Source of the DNA: Novosphingobium sp. AP12
Lineage (GTDB): Bacteria > Pseudomonadota > Alphaproteobacteria > Sphingomonadales > Sphingomonadaceae
Direction of reading: 5' to 3'
Assembly: GCF_000281975.1 (NCBI RefSeq)
Contig: NZ_AKKE01000009.1
Coordinates: 242,607 to 306,606, forward strand
Length of the DNA stretch: 64,000 nt
Of this stretch, positions 36,167 to 45,373 are shown piece by piece (the first letter of the stretch is position 1; every line of letters begins with the position of its first letter). The position numbers and the translations under genes were made by a program. The notes below the pieces were generated by a model. The model made no database searches. It saw only the letters and a program-made list of their open reading frames with translations, and had not been told where the DNA came from.

Positions 36167-37251
36167 GCACGGCGGTCGCCCACATCAACCGCATCGGCAC
36201 CGCAAATCCGCCGTTCGAGGTTCACGATGCCTTCGTCCGCTTCGTCACCGGAGAATTGCAGGACGAGCGCTCCCGCCGCCTTTTCGAGCGCATGGCCGCA
36301 AGGTCGGGCATCGCAAAACGCTACTCCTTCCTCGAACCCAGGACGCTCCCGGACGGCACCTTGACCGACACGGCGGGGTTCTATGGCACCGGGACATGGC
36401 CCTCGACCGGACGGCGGATGGAGCGCTATGAACGCGACGCCCCGCGCCTTGCGCTCGCCGCCATCGACGCACTCGGGATCGAGCCCGCGGCGGTCGGGAT
36501 CACCCATCTCGTGGTCGCATCGTGCACCGGCTTCATGGCGCCCGGACTGGACCAGCTGATCGTCACCGGCGCCGGTCTCGATCCCGGCGTTGAGCGCACG
36601 GTGGTCGGGTTCATGGGATGCTACGCCGCCGTCAATTCGCTGCGGCTCGCCCATCACATCGTCCGCTCCACCCCCGAGGCGCGGGTCCTGGTCGTCACGC
36701 TCGAGCTTTGCTCCATCCATTTCCAGCGCACCGGCGAACTGGCGAGCCTGCTCGCCATGCTCCTCTTCGGAGACGGCGCCGCTGCGGCGCTGGTCACCGC
36801 GGCTTCCGGAGGCATCGCCCTTCGCGACTTCCGCGCCGTGACCATCCCCGGGACGGCGGATGCGATCACCTGGGGCATACGCGACCAGGGCTTCGACATG
36901 CATCTGGGCGGCGAGGTTCCTGCCCGCATCGCCGAGGCCCTCGCCGCCGATGCCCGCCGCAACGACAACCTCGGCCTGCTACGCGGCGCGTCGCCCGGAG
37001 ACTTCGACCTGTGGGCCGTCCATGCCGGAGGGCGCACCGTGCTCGACGCGGTGGAGCATGGGCTGGGCCTGCCCCCGGAGGCGCTGCTGCCATCGCGGAC
37101 CGTGCTGAACGATCACGGCAACATGTCCTCGGCCACGCTGATGTTCATCCTTGCCCGCATGCTCGCCGGCGAGGCGCGGGGGCCGGGGCTAGCGCTGGCG
37201 TTCGGGCCGGGCATGGCAGCGGAAAGCTTCCGCTTCACGCTCGAGACCTGA
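36163..37251 (+). CDS. Type III polyketide synthase
   Basis: 362 residues, chalcone/stilbene synthase fold. Catalytic residues are complete: C153 in FMGCYAAVN, H287 in VHAGGRTVLDAVE and N320 in NDHGNMSSATL, plus the LLFGDGAAAAL motif. Bacterial members condense a starter with malonyl-CoA to resorcinols, phloroglucinols or pyrones. Tightly coupled to ACP and ketosynthase upstream and a flavoprotein one base downstream. Long-chain alkylresorcinol or pyrone is my best guess for the product; the starter cannot be read from the sequence. Confidence 0.9.
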   Translation: MSTAVAHINRIGTANPPFEVHDAFVRFVTGELQDERSRRLFERMAARSGIAKRYSFLEPRTLPDGTLTDTAGFYGTGTWPSTGRRMERYERDAPRLALAAIDALGIEPAAVGITHLVVASCTGFMAPGLDQLIVTGAGLDPGVERTVVGFMGCYAAVNSLRLAHHIVRSTPEARVLVVTLELCSIHFQRTGELASLLAMLLFGDGAAAALVTAASGGIALRDFRAVTIPGTADAITWGIRDQGFDMHLGGEVPARIAEALAADARRNDNLGLLRGASPGDFDLWAVHAGGRTVLDAVEHGLGLPPEALLPSRTVLNDHGNMSSATLMFILARMLAGEARGPGLALAFGPGMAAESFRFTLET

Positions 37252-37252
37252 G

Positions 37253-38383
37253 GTGCGCGATGCGCTCGTCGTCGGCGGGGGACTGGCGGGCAGCGCCGCC
37301 GCTTGCCTGCTCGCGCGGGCAGGCAAGGACGTGCTGCTGATCGAGCGCGAGAGCGCGCCGCATCACAAGGTCTGCGGCGAGTTCCTTTCGGTCGAAGCGG
37401 TAGCGCACCTTAGGAAGCTCGGTGTCGACCCGCTGGCGCTCGGCGGAGTGCCGATCGACAGGATCCGCCTCGTCTCGGGCGCAGTGGAGGCCGAGGCGCC
37501 CCTGCCATTCGGCGCCTTCGGCCTCAGCCGCTACGTCCTCGACGAAGCACTGATCGCCCGCGCCGCCGAGGCGGGCGCCGAGGTCCGGCGCGGCGTGCGG
37601 GTGGCCGAGATCGACGGGCGGATCGTCCGCACGAACCAGGGCGATCATGAGGGCGCGCACGTCCTGCTGGCTACCGGCAAGCTGCCGGTGCGCGAAAAGG
37701 GCGTGGCGCCCTCCGGACGAGCCGAAAACGGCTTCGTCGGTTTCAAGATGCACTACCGCCTCGCCCCCCTCGCCGCGCGGCGCCTGAGCGGAACAATCAT
37801 GCTGGCGCTGTTCGACGGTGGCTACGCGGGGCTGCAGATGGTGGAGGCCGGCAGGGCCAACCTGTGCTTCGTCGTCCGGCGCACGCTGCTGGCGCGTATC
37901 GGCGGCGACTGGGGCGCCCTGCTCGACTGGATCTGCGCGAACGACGCTATGCAGGCATTGCTGGCCGACGCCGAGCCGCTGTTCGACCGGCCACTGACCA
38001 TTGCGAACCTTGCCTACGGCATCGCAGCGAAACGCCCCGGAAATGGGGCGGTGATCCCGCTCGGCGATCAATGGGGCATGACGGCATCGCTGACCGGAGA
38101 CGGCATGTCGATCGCGCTGCGCAGCGCCTTCCTCGCCGCGCGCTGCCTTGAGGCGGGAGAAGGCGCGGCGACTTACGGCCGCCTTGTCGACGCCGAGGCC
38201 AAGGCCCAGATTCGCCGAGCGATGGCGTTTCAATACGCGCTGGAGCGTCCGTTGCTCCGTCAGGCCGGTTGCCACCTCGCCCGCCTGCTTCCATGGACAC
38301 TGACCTTCGCCGCACGGGCGACGCGCCTGCGCGAATGGGTCGAAGATCCCGTAGAGGATCGCCCCGGGACGACTGCCAACTAA
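37253..38383 (+). CDS. FAD-dependent oxidoreductase/monooxygenase of the PKS locus
   Basis: 376-residue flavoprotein of the geranylgeranyl-reductase/hydroxylase group: GxGxxG fold in ALVVGGGLAGSAAACLLARAG, the HHKVCGEFLS segment, and the late flavin motif GDQWGMTASLTGDGMSIAL. GTG start one base after the synthase stop, so same transcript. In alkylresorcinol pathways a flavin enzyme hydroxylates the ring to a hydroquinone or quinone; that role fits here (inference). The C-terminal helix region is basic. Confidence 0.85.
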   Translation: MRDALVVGGGLAGSAAACLLARAGKDVLLIERESAPHHKVCGEFLSVEAVAHLRKLGVDPLALGGVPIDRIRLVSGAVEAEAPLPFGAFGLSRYVLDEALIARAAEAGAEVRRGVRVAEIDGRIVRTNQGDHEGAHVLLATGKLPVREKGVAPSGRAENGFVGFKMHYRLAPLAARRLSGTIMLALFDGGYAGLQMVEAGRANLCFVVRRTLLARIGGDWGALLDWICANDAMQALLADAEPLFDRPLTIANLAYGIAAKRPGNGAVIPLGDQWGMTASLTGDGMSIALRSAFLAARCLEAGEGAATYGRLVDAEAKAQIRRAMAFQYALERPLLRQAGCHLARLLPWTLTFAARATRLREWVEDPVEDRPGTTAN

Positions 38384-38532
38384 CCGGCAGCCGCGTGCCA
38401 TTACAAGCAAAGTCACTTGACGACCGGATAAAACAGGAGCCTCCTGACTAATAAATACTAGGTACCAGGGCCGCCAGTCATACCGCAAGCAAGCCGTACC
38501 CCACAACGTGGGCGGCACTGTCGAGGGGGAAT
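38384..38532. promoter_or_regulatory. Promoter region of the oxidative cluster with two inverted repeats
   Basis: 149 bases, AT-rich from 38405 to 38465. CAGGAG-C-CTCCTG at 38434-38446 is a perfect palindrome; CCCAC-AAC-GTGGG at 38500-38512 is a short hairpin just before the ribosome site GAGGGGG (38523-38529). A TTGACG box lies at 38417-38422 without a well-spaced partner. Confidence 0.4.
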
Positions 38533-40980
38533 GTGGTGGTTGCTAGAGGACTTCTCCTGAGCCTGTCTCTGGTCGCGTTGGCCGCCTGCGATCGCGGACC
38601 GGAGGACGAGGCGCAGACGGCGGGCATCAAGGAAGATGCGCTGGCCCAGGTCGACGAGGACTACTTCCGCGACATGGACGACGGCGTCTCCCTCAACCCC
38701 GACGAGGTGAAGGGCCGTAACATGTGGCTGGTCTGGACCGGCGGCAACGACCGCTTCTGGGACGGCATGACCAAGCCCACGCTCGGCGGGTTCGACCTGC
38801 TCAAGATCGTCGCGCCGCCGCCGGGAAGCCCCGATGCCCGGCCCACGCGCTGGAAGGTCATGGGCCTCGTCAACGAGCCCTGCTTCTCCACCTCGAGCAA
38901 GCCCGACCGCTACGGGCTGTGGCTTGACACCCGCGATCCCGCCTGCCCGCCCGATCCCTTCGCCAATGCCAAGAAGTATCCCGGCGTGAAGATCGGCGCG
39001 CGCGGAACCACCGTGCCGGTGGGCTCCTACTTCGGCGAACCTTCGGGCATCCTAGGCCTGCGCCTGTTCCCCAACCCCGACTTCGACGAGAAGGCCAAGG
39101 CGGCGTGGAGCGCGGAGAAATACTATAACGAACCGCGCTATTACAACAATCCGAAGCTCGTGCGGCCCTACCGCGTCGGCATGAGCTGCGGATTCTGTCA
39201 CGTCGGCCCCAGCCCCACGCGCCCACCCGCCGACCCCGAGAAGCCGACATACGCGAACCTGAACTCGACCGTGGGCGCACAGTACATGTGGGTGAACCGC
39301 CTGTTCATGTGGAAGGCCGACCCGACCAACTACATGTACCAGCTGGTTTCGACCTACCGTCCCGGAGCGATGGACACCTCGCTCGTCTCCACCGACAACA
39401 TCAACAATCCGCGCACCATGAACGCGGTCTATCTCCTGCGCGACCGGCTGGAAGTCGGCCGCAGCATCGGGCGCGAGAAGCTCGCGGGCGGCGGCAGGAA
39501 CAACGCCCAGTTCAACGACATCCTCAAGTCCGGCCCCCTCACCCGCTACTTCGAGAAGCCCGACACAGTGTGGACGCCGCATGTGCTGAAGGATGGATCG
39601 GATTCGGTGGGGGCGCTGGGCGCGCTGAACCGCGTCTACCTCAACATCGGCCTGTTCAGCGAGGAGTGGCTGCGGCACTTCAACCCGGTGGTCGGCGGCA
39701 AGATCATCTCTCCCATCGAGATCGAGACCGCGCGGCGCAATTCCTCCTACTGGCGCGCGACCGAGAAGGGAACGCCGCTGACCGCGATGTTCTTCCTGAA
39801 GGCCGCGCGTCCCGATCCGCTCGCGAACGCGCCGGGCGGCGCGGCATACCTCAAGGCGAGCCCTCAGGTTCTCCAGCGCGGCGCCAGGGCTTTCGCCGAA
39901 ACATGCGCGCGCTGCCATTCGAGCAAGCAGCCGCAGGCGCCCGCCAATGCCACCCTGACCGACGCGATCGGCACCGATTACGTCTCGCGTTTCCAGTCCT
40001 GGTGGCGCTGGACGCAGACCGAGAACTTCAAGGGCCAGATGCGCGCCATCGTCGCCCGGCCCGACTTCCGGCAGGGCAACTACTTCAGCAGCGACGTGCG
40101 CGTCCCCGTCACGCTGCTGCGCACCAACCTGTGCAGTACGCTTGCGACCAACGCCCTGCGCGGCAACATCTGGGACAACTTCTCGTCGGAATCGTACAAG
40201 ACTCTGCCTTCGGTGGGCACGGTCGCCTACCAGGACCCGTTCACCGGCGAGGCCAAGCCCTACCGCATGCCGGGCGGGGGACGCGGTTACACGCGGGTGC
40301 CTTCGCTGGTGTCGCTGTGGTCGACCGCGCCGTTCCTCCTCAACAACACGGTGGGCACGTTCAATGGCGATCCCTCGGTCGCTGGCCGCATGGCCGCCTT
40401 CGACGATGGCATCGTCAAGATGCTCTGGCCCGAACGGCGCGAGCGCGACACGATGGTGCCCGGCGCCTGGGGTACGATCGACCGCACCAGCGCCCGCAGC
40501 TACCTTTACGTCCCCTCCGCCTTCCTGCCCGACGCCCCCGGCCCGTTCGACGAGGAGGCGAGAAAAGCGCTCAAGTCGCTGGAGAACGCCGGCGGGGACA
40601 TCGAGCTCGGCCCGATCCCCAAAGGCATGCCGGTCAACCTGCTCGCCTCGCTCCAACCGCTCGCCGAGAGCCGCGATCCGGCGGTCGTCGCGCGCCACTA
40701 CCGCGATCTCATCGTTCTGCTGGCGCGGCTTAAGAAGAGCCTGCTCACCGCGCCGCGCGGCGCCGACGACGCGGCGCTTCGCGAACATTTCGCTCCGCTG
40801 CGCAGCCAGCTTCTGGGGCTAAACAAGTGCCCGGACTTCGTGGTCAATCGCGGCCACTACTTCGGCACCGCGCAGTTCAACCAGCACCAGTTCACAAGGG
40901 ACGAGCGAGCCTACGGCACCGAGCCGGTGCTCACCGACGAGGACAAGCGGGCACTGGTCGAATACCTCAAGACGCTCTGA
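38533..40980 (+). CDS. Large di-heme cytochrome c lipoprotein (distant RoxA-like)
   Basis: 815 residues with a lipoprotein signal (LLLSLSLVALAACDRG), GTG start. Two heme sites are far apart: C219-x2-C222-H223 (MSCGFCHVGPSP) and C458-x2-C461-H462 (ETCARCHSSKQP). This size and spacing recall the di-heme oxygenase RoxA (rubber oxygenase) and other MauG/CcpA-like giant cytochromes, but I cannot show oxygenase residues, so the assignment is tentative. It should be periplasmic and membrane-anchored. First gene of a three-gene run with GMC oxidoreductase and catalase-like genes. Could oxidise a hydrophobic substrate or accept electrons from the GMC enzyme (inference). Confidence 0.8.
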   Translation: MVVARGLLLSLSLVALAACDRGPEDEAQTAGIKEDALAQVDEDYFRDMDDGVSLNPDEVKGRNMWLVWTGGNDRFWDGMTKPTLGGFDLLKIVAPPPGSPDARPTRWKVMGLVNEPCFSTSSKPDRYGLWLDTRDPACPPDPFANAKKYPGVKIGARGTTVPVGSYFGEPSGILGLRLFPNPDFDEKAKAAWSAEKYYNEPRYYNNPKLVRPYRVGMSCGFCHVGPSPTRPPADPEKPTYANLNSTVGAQYMWVNRLFMWKADPTNYMYQLVSTYRPGAMDTSLVSTDNINNPRTMNAVYLLRDRLEVGRSIGREKLAGGGRNNAQFNDILKSGPLTRYFEKPDTVWTPHVLKDGSDSVGALGALNRVYLNIGLFSEEWLRHFNPVVGGKIISPIEIETARRNSSYWRATEKGTPLTAMFFLKAARPDPLANAPGGAAYLKASPQVLQRGARAFAETCARCHSSKQPQAPANATLTDAIGTDYVSRFQSWWRWTQTENFKGQMRAIVARPDFRQGNYFSSDVRVPVTLLRTNLCSTLATNALRGNIWDNFSSESYKTLPSVGTVAYQDPFTGEAKPYRMPGGGRGYTRVPSLVSLWSTAPFLLNNTVGTFNGDPSVAGRMAAFDDGIVKMLWPERRERDTMVPGAWGTIDRTSARSYLYVPSAFLPDAPGPFDEEARKALKSLENAGGDIELGPIPKGMPVNLLASLQPLAESRDPAVVARHYRDLIVLLARLKKSLLTAPRGADDAALREHFAPLRSQLLGLNKCPDFVVNRGHYFGTAQFNQHQFTRDERAYGTEPVLTDEDKRALVEYLKTL

Positions 40981-40988
40981 GCCGCGCG

Positions 40989-42806
40989 ATGGATGCGCCC
41001 GAACATGACTACATAGTGGTGGGTTCGGGCGCCGCCGGGGGCGCCGTCGCCGCGCGTCTCGCCGAAGCCGGGATGCGGGTGCTGGTCATCGAGGCCGGCC
41101 CCGACCCGCGCGAGAATGCCGACGCACGCGCGGCGGCCGACTACGACGTCCCTGCCTTCCACGCCTTCGCGTCCGAAAACCCCGAGTTCGCGTGGGACAC
41201 GAAGGTTCGCCACTTCTCCGACGCTGCCACCGCAGGGGCAGACGACAAGGCGGTGGATGGACTGATCGCCTATCCCCGCGCCGGTGCGCTGGGCGGATGC
41301 ACGGCGCACAACGCGATGATCTTCATGGTGCCTCCCGACAGCGACTGGCAGGCGCTGTCGGACGAGACCGGCGATCCCGGCTGGGTGCCCGAGGCGATGC
41401 GCGGCCACCGCAAGGCGGTCGAGAACTGCCGCCACCGCCCGCTCTGGCGCTTCCTCGCACGGCTAGGCATCGACCCAACCGGCCACGGCTGGAACGGCTG
41501 GCTGCCGGTCGAGAAGGCCGTGCCGATGCGGGCCTTTCGCGATGCGGCGCTGATCCGCTCGCTGGTGCTGGGAGCGCTGGTGGACCTCGCTCGCGGGCGC
41601 GGGTGGCTGGGACGTCTGACTGTGTTCCTGCGCAACTGGGGCGATCCCAACGACCGGCGCCGGGGACATCGCGAACAGGTCTGCTACGCGCCTCTGTCTA
41701 CCCGCGACCATGCCCGCAGCGGTGCGCGCGAACGGCTGGAGGATGTGCGCCGACGCCACCCGGACCGCCTTCAGATCATGACCGACTACCTGGCCACGCG
41801 CATCCTGTTCGACGAGGCAGGGGCCGCGCTGGGCGTCGAGTGGCTGAAAGGCCGCCACCTGCACCGCGCCAGCCCGCATCCCGGCACGCCCGTCGCCGAG
41901 GGCAGGAGCATCGCCCGGCGCGAGGTGATCCTCGCAGGCGGCGCCTTCGCCACGCCGCAACTGCTGATGTTGTCCGGTATCGGCGAGGCGGCGCATCTTG
42001 CCCAGCACGGCATCCCCGTGCGCGCCGACCTCCCCGAAGTGGGCCGCAACCTGCAGGATCGCTACGAGATCAGCGCGGTCCACCGCATGGCACGCCCGTG
42101 GCATTCCCTGAAGGGCGCCGAGTTCGCCCCAGGAGACCCGCTGCACCGGGCATGGGCGGATGGCCGCAGCGGCATGTATATCTCGAACGGCGCCGCCCTC
42201 GCCGCGCTGCGCCGGTCCAGCACCGCACGCGATGCAGCGCCGGACCTCTTCCTGATGGGTCTGATGGCGCGCTTCAGGGGCTATTATCGGGGCTATTCCG
42301 CTGACCTCTGGCCGGGCCTCGACGGTTTCAGCTGGACGGTGCTCAAGGGCCAGACCGGCAACCGCGCCGGCCGGGTGCGCCTTGCCTCCGCCGACCCGCG
42401 CGACCAGCCCCGGATCGACTTCGCCCACTTCGAGCAGAACGGCGAGGCAGACCTCACCGGCCTGGTCGAAGGCTTGGAAATGGCCCGAGCGCTAGCCCGC
42501 CCCCTCATCGCGCGCGGGGTGATCGCCGAGGAGGAGCTTCCGGGCGCTCACGTCACCGGCGAGGCGCTTCGCGAATGGGTCCGCATCAACGCCTGGGGGC
42601 ACCACGCCTGCGGCACCGCCGCGATCGGGACCGTACTCGACAGCTCTGGCCGCGTCCTTGGCGTGCCGGGCCTGCGGGTGGTGGATGCCTCGATCTTCCC
42701 GCGCATCCCCGGCCTGTTCATAGCCGCACCGATCTATTTGGCGGCCGAGAAACTGGCGGCGGACATCCTCGCCGAAGCCGGGACCGTCCCCGGCAGGGAG
42801 ACCTGA
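40989..42806 (+). CDS. GMC-family FAD oxidoreductase
   Basis: 605 residues, glucose-methanol-choline oxidoreductase family. FAD fold DYIVVGSGAAGGAVAARLAE, family motif PRAGALGGCTAHNAMI, second signature LAGGAFATPQLLMLSGIGE, catalytic His region WGHHACGTAAIG. The second catalytic position, usually His or Asn in the last helix, lies in GLFIAAPIYLAAEKLA and is not obvious. Such enzymes oxidise alcohols, with oxygen (making peroxide) or another acceptor. ATG 40989 is 8 bases after the cytochrome stop; a much longer open frame upstream overlaps the cytochrome gene and is ignored. Confidence 0.88.
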   Translation: MDAPEHDYIVVGSGAAGGAVAARLAEAGMRVLVIEAGPDPRENADARAAADYDVPAFHAFASENPEFAWDTKVRHFSDAATAGADDKAVDGLIAYPRAGALGGCTAHNAMIFMVPPDSDWQALSDETGDPGWVPEAMRGHRKAVENCRHRPLWRFLARLGIDPTGHGWNGWLPVEKAVPMRAFRDAALIRSLVLGALVDLARGRGWLGRLTVFLRNWGDPNDRRRGHREQVCYAPLSTRDHARSGARERLEDVRRRHPDRLQIMTDYLATRILFDEAGAALGVEWLKGRHLHRASPHPGTPVAEGRSIARREVILAGGAFATPQLLMLSGIGEAAHLAQHGIPVRADLPEVGRNLQDRYEISAVHRMARPWHSLKGAEFAPGDPLHRAWADGRSGMYISNGAALAALRRSSTARDAAPDLFLMGLMARFRGYYRGYSADLWPGLDGFSWTVLKGQTGNRAGRVRLASADPRDQPRIDFAHFEQNGEADLTGLVEGLEMARALARPLIARGVIAEEELPGAHVTGEALREWVRINAWGHHACGTAAIGTVLDSSGRVLGVPGLRVVDASIFPRIPGLFIAAPIYLAAEKLAADILAEAGTVPGRET

Positions 42807-42808
42807 AA

Positions 42809-43984
42809 ATGCTGCGCTTTCTCCATCGCCTGCTGGAACTGGGTCTTCATTTCGAGCGGCGCTTCGATCCGTTCTTCCGCCCCCTGTTCGACCGACCGCT
42901 GCGCATGCCGCTGACACGGTTCGTCAACTGGACGATCAATCTCACCCGCAGCCGCGACGTCCCGCCCCTCGCGGGAGAGGACGCCGATGCGGACGAGGAC
43001 CTCAGCCTCGATACGATCATCGCCGAGATGCAGCACCACCTCGATCTCGACTTCAAGCCCGGCCACTACGAACGCGCGGGCAACACCAAGACCCACGGCC
43101 TCGTGCGCGGCACGCTGACGGTGCTGCCCGGCCTTCCCGAGCATGTGCGTAAGGGCATCTTCGCGCAGGAACGCAGCTTCCCCGCGTGGATCCGCTTCTC
43201 CAACCCCGGCCCCCACGTCGAGCCCGACATCGACGACGTCGGCTTCGGCAGCATGAGCGTGAAGCTGATGGACGTGCCCGGTCCCAAGCTGATGGACGAC
43301 GAACGCTTCACGCAGGACCTCACCTCGATCACCGTCATCACCTTCCCCACGCCCGACACCCGCGAGAACGCGCACCTCCAGTACTGGAGCCGGCGGGAGA
43401 TGGGGGTCTGGTACTTCCTGAATTTCAAACGCCCGCACGTGCGCGACTTCATCATGCAGGCGCTGTGGAACCGCACCTTGGCCAATCCACTGGCCAACGA
43501 ATACTTCTCCTGCACACCCTACCTGCTCGGCGACGGGCAGGCGATGCAGTACAGCTTCCACCCGCTCACCCGCGTCGTCACCCGCATCCCGCGCCTGCCG
43601 CTGCGGCCCGGCGACGACTATCTGCGCGACAACCTCGCCGCCTCACTGCGCGAAGGAGAGGCGTGCTTCGAAATGCGGCTGCGGCTGCAGAAAGACCCGT
43701 TCCTGCAGCCGGTGGAGCAAGGTGCAGTGCTGTGGGACCCGGGAAAAACGCCGTACATTCCCGTCGCGCGCATCACCATCCCGCCACAGGAGTTCCGTTC
43801 GCCCGAGCAATTCGCTTTCGCCCGCCAGCTCACCTGGAACCCCTGGCACTGCGTTCCCGAACACCGCCCCCTCGGCAACCAGAACCGCGCGCGGCGGCGC
43901 CTTTACTACGAGATGTCGCGCTACCGGCAGGACAAGAACGGCGAGGCGCACGTCGAGCCGACGGGTGACGAGCGGTTCGGCTGA
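42809..43984 (+). CDS. Catalase-like heme protein
   Basis: 391 residues of the catalase superfamily, without signal peptide. Distal His H96 in TKTHGLVRGTLTV and the core strand IRFSNPGPH match; proximal R362/R363 with Y366/Y367 in RARRRLYYEMSRYR give the axial tyrosinate. The distal Asn expected after DL(V/T) is not found (DLTSITVITF), so disproportionation of peroxide may be weak. Relatives include allene oxide synthases acting on lipid hydroperoxides. GGGAG 8 bases before ATG fixes the start, 2 bases after the GMC stop, giving one operon. Peroxidase or hydroperoxide isomerase is possible. Confidence 0.85.
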   Translation: MLRFLHRLLELGLHFERRFDPFFRPLFDRPLRMPLTRFVNWTINLTRSRDVPPLAGEDADADEDLSLDTIIAEMQHHLDLDFKPGHYERAGNTKTHGLVRGTLTVLPGLPEHVRKGIFAQERSFPAWIRFSNPGPHVEPDIDDVGFGSMSVKLMDVPGPKLMDDERFTQDLTSITVITFPTPDTRENAHLQYWSRREMGVWYFLNFKRPHVRDFIMQALWNRTLANPLANEYFSCTPYLLGDGQAMQYSFHPLTRVVTRIPRLPLRPGDDYLRDNLAASLREGEACFEMRLRLQKDPFLQPVEQGAVLWDPGKTPYIPVARITIPPQEFRSPEQFAFARQLTWNPWHCVPEHRPLGNQNRARRRLYYEMSRYRQDKNGEAHVEPTGDERFG

Positions 43985-43987
43985 ACG

Positions 43988-45373
43988 TCAGCCGCGCAGG
44001 ATACGCGCGAGGCCGCCGATGCCGGGGAGGAAGAAGTAAGCGCCGCCCACGACCGTCACGAAGCGCGGCAGTCCGGCGGCAAGGCGCGGGTTTCCGGCGG
44101 CATCGTGGTAAGCGAAGGCGTCGGTCTGCATGCCGCCGCTCACCGGGCAGCGATTGCCTAGCATGGGGTCCTGTTCGCCCGAGAGCCCGCCGAAGTAGGG
44201 GCTGGCGAGCCAGCTGCCCTGCACGAACTCGAATTGCCGGGCGAGGCTGGCGTTGAGGCAGATGAAGTGCAGGCCGCGCGGCTCCTCCGATGTGATGCCC
44301 GCTATGGCGGCCTGCGGGTCCGGCGCCGAGCCGTAGGGCCGCCCCCGCCGCAACAGCCGATGAAAACGCGCAGAGGCGACGGCGTCATGCATGGCGCTGC
44401 CCTTGAGGCCGAGCGAGGAGACAACGTCGCCAAGGAAGCCGCGCCGCCCGCGTGGATCGTCGCCGCTGCGGGGATTGGCGCGGCGGATATGCGCGCCGAT
44501 CGGGCAGATCGCGCCGTCCGGGTCGGAGGCAAAGGTGAAGCCGTTCACCCCCTCCCCGCCGAGCGCCGGGAGCGGATCGCCGTCGATGCCCCGGCCCACC
44601 ATCCGTTCGGCGAAGGCGACCGCTCCGCCTGCCCCGGCGGTCCGCGCGGCCCAGCCCCAGAAGCCCGCGACATCCTGCTCAAGCTGGCGATAAACGAGGT
44701 AGGTGCCGTTGTGCCCGATGCCGCCCTCCACCGGATGGTCGGGCACGAAGCCGTATTCGTTGTCGTGGCCGAGCAAGAACTCACCCAGCGCTATGCGATC
44801 GCGGTACAGGCGGTCCTTGGCGCCGCCAGGCTCCACCGTCCCCTCCCAGTCGACCTCAGGCTGCGAAATACCGTCGACGAACCCGAACGGCTCGCGTCCG
44901 ACCGGGCCGCTGGCGGCATTGACGAGCAGCACCGAGCAGGCCCCGGCGGGCATGGCGGCCAACGTCTCGGCCAGGTGGGCTTCGATATCACCGCCCTCGG
45001 CCAGCAGGATCAGCAGGACGTGGGGTTCGGCGTCACCTGCGCCCCAGCGCCAGAGCGCGGGCGCGCTGTCCTCGATGTCCCCCAGCCGGCGCGAGCGGGA
45101 CGGGTCGCCGGCCAGCCCGTCAAGGAATTCAGGCGCGAAGCCGGGGATCGTATCGACCGGCAGGTCAAGCGCGCACAGTCCCGCGGCCGTGAACGCCACC
45201 TGCCGCACCCGCGGGAGACGCCGGGCCTGTGCCTCGGCCAGCGTCGTCACGCCCAGGCCGCGCAGCCACTCCCGTGCCGCGCCCGCGTCCTCCACGCGCA
45301 GGAGCACGTAGCGCGCGCCGTCCAGCGAGCCGAAGCCGCGCGCGACGAGAGCCTGGATATCAGCAGGGTTCAT
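43988..45373 (-). CDS. Long DyP-type peroxidase
   Basis: 461-residue dye-decolorising peroxidase of the long (class C/D-like) type. Distal Asp D167 in the GxxDG motif FGFVDGISQP, proximal His H295 in IGAHIRRANPR, and a distal Arg in RRGRPYG are all present, so heme peroxidase activity is expected. No signal peptide. The final GGAYFFLPGIGG strand is hydrophobic. Its start overlaps the upstream 423-residue protein gene by four bases, and the gene is convergent with the catalase-like gene, 3 bases away. Substrate unknown; it would use peroxide from the GMC enzyme if that one acts as an oxidase (inference). Confidence 0.9.
   Translation of the reverse strand: MNPADIQALVARGFGSLDGARYVLLRVEDAGAAREWLRGLGVTTLAEAQARRLPRVRQVAFTAAGLCALDLPVDTIPGFAPEFLDGLAGDPSRSRRLGDIEDSAPALWRWGAGDAEPHVLLILLAEGGDIEAHLAETLAAMPAGACSVLLVNAASGPVGREPFGFVDGISQPEVDWEGTVEPGGAKDRLYRDRIALGEFLLGHDNEYGFVPDHPVEGGIGHNGTYLVYRQLEQDVAGFWGWAARTAGAGGAVAFAERMVGRGIDGDPLPALGGEGVNGFTFASDPDGAICPIGAHIRRANPRSGDDPRGRRGFLGDVVSSLGLKGSAMHDAVASARFHRLLRRGRPYGSAPDPQAAIAGITSEEPRGLHFICLNASLARQFEFVQGSWLASPYFGGLSGEQDPMLGNRCPVSGGMQTDAFAYHDAAGNPRLAAGLPRFVTVVGGAYFFLPGIGGLARILRG

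Noticed and set aside
38449..38460. ATACTAG near the cytochrome start as a fourth copy of the FadR motif
   Set aside because: Only seven bases agree and the flanking TTTCTC is missing.
40827..40988. Longer start for the GMC oxidoreductase
   Set aside because: It would overlap the end of the cytochrome gene and put Pro/Arg-rich sequence before the FAD-binding strand, which normally starts within the first few residues.
43988..44060. C-terminal GIGGLARI tail of the DyP peroxidase as an encapsulin cargo tag
   Set aside because: The YFFLP strand before it is normal for long DyP proteins and no encapsulin gene is in the window; the resemblance to cargo tags is weak.
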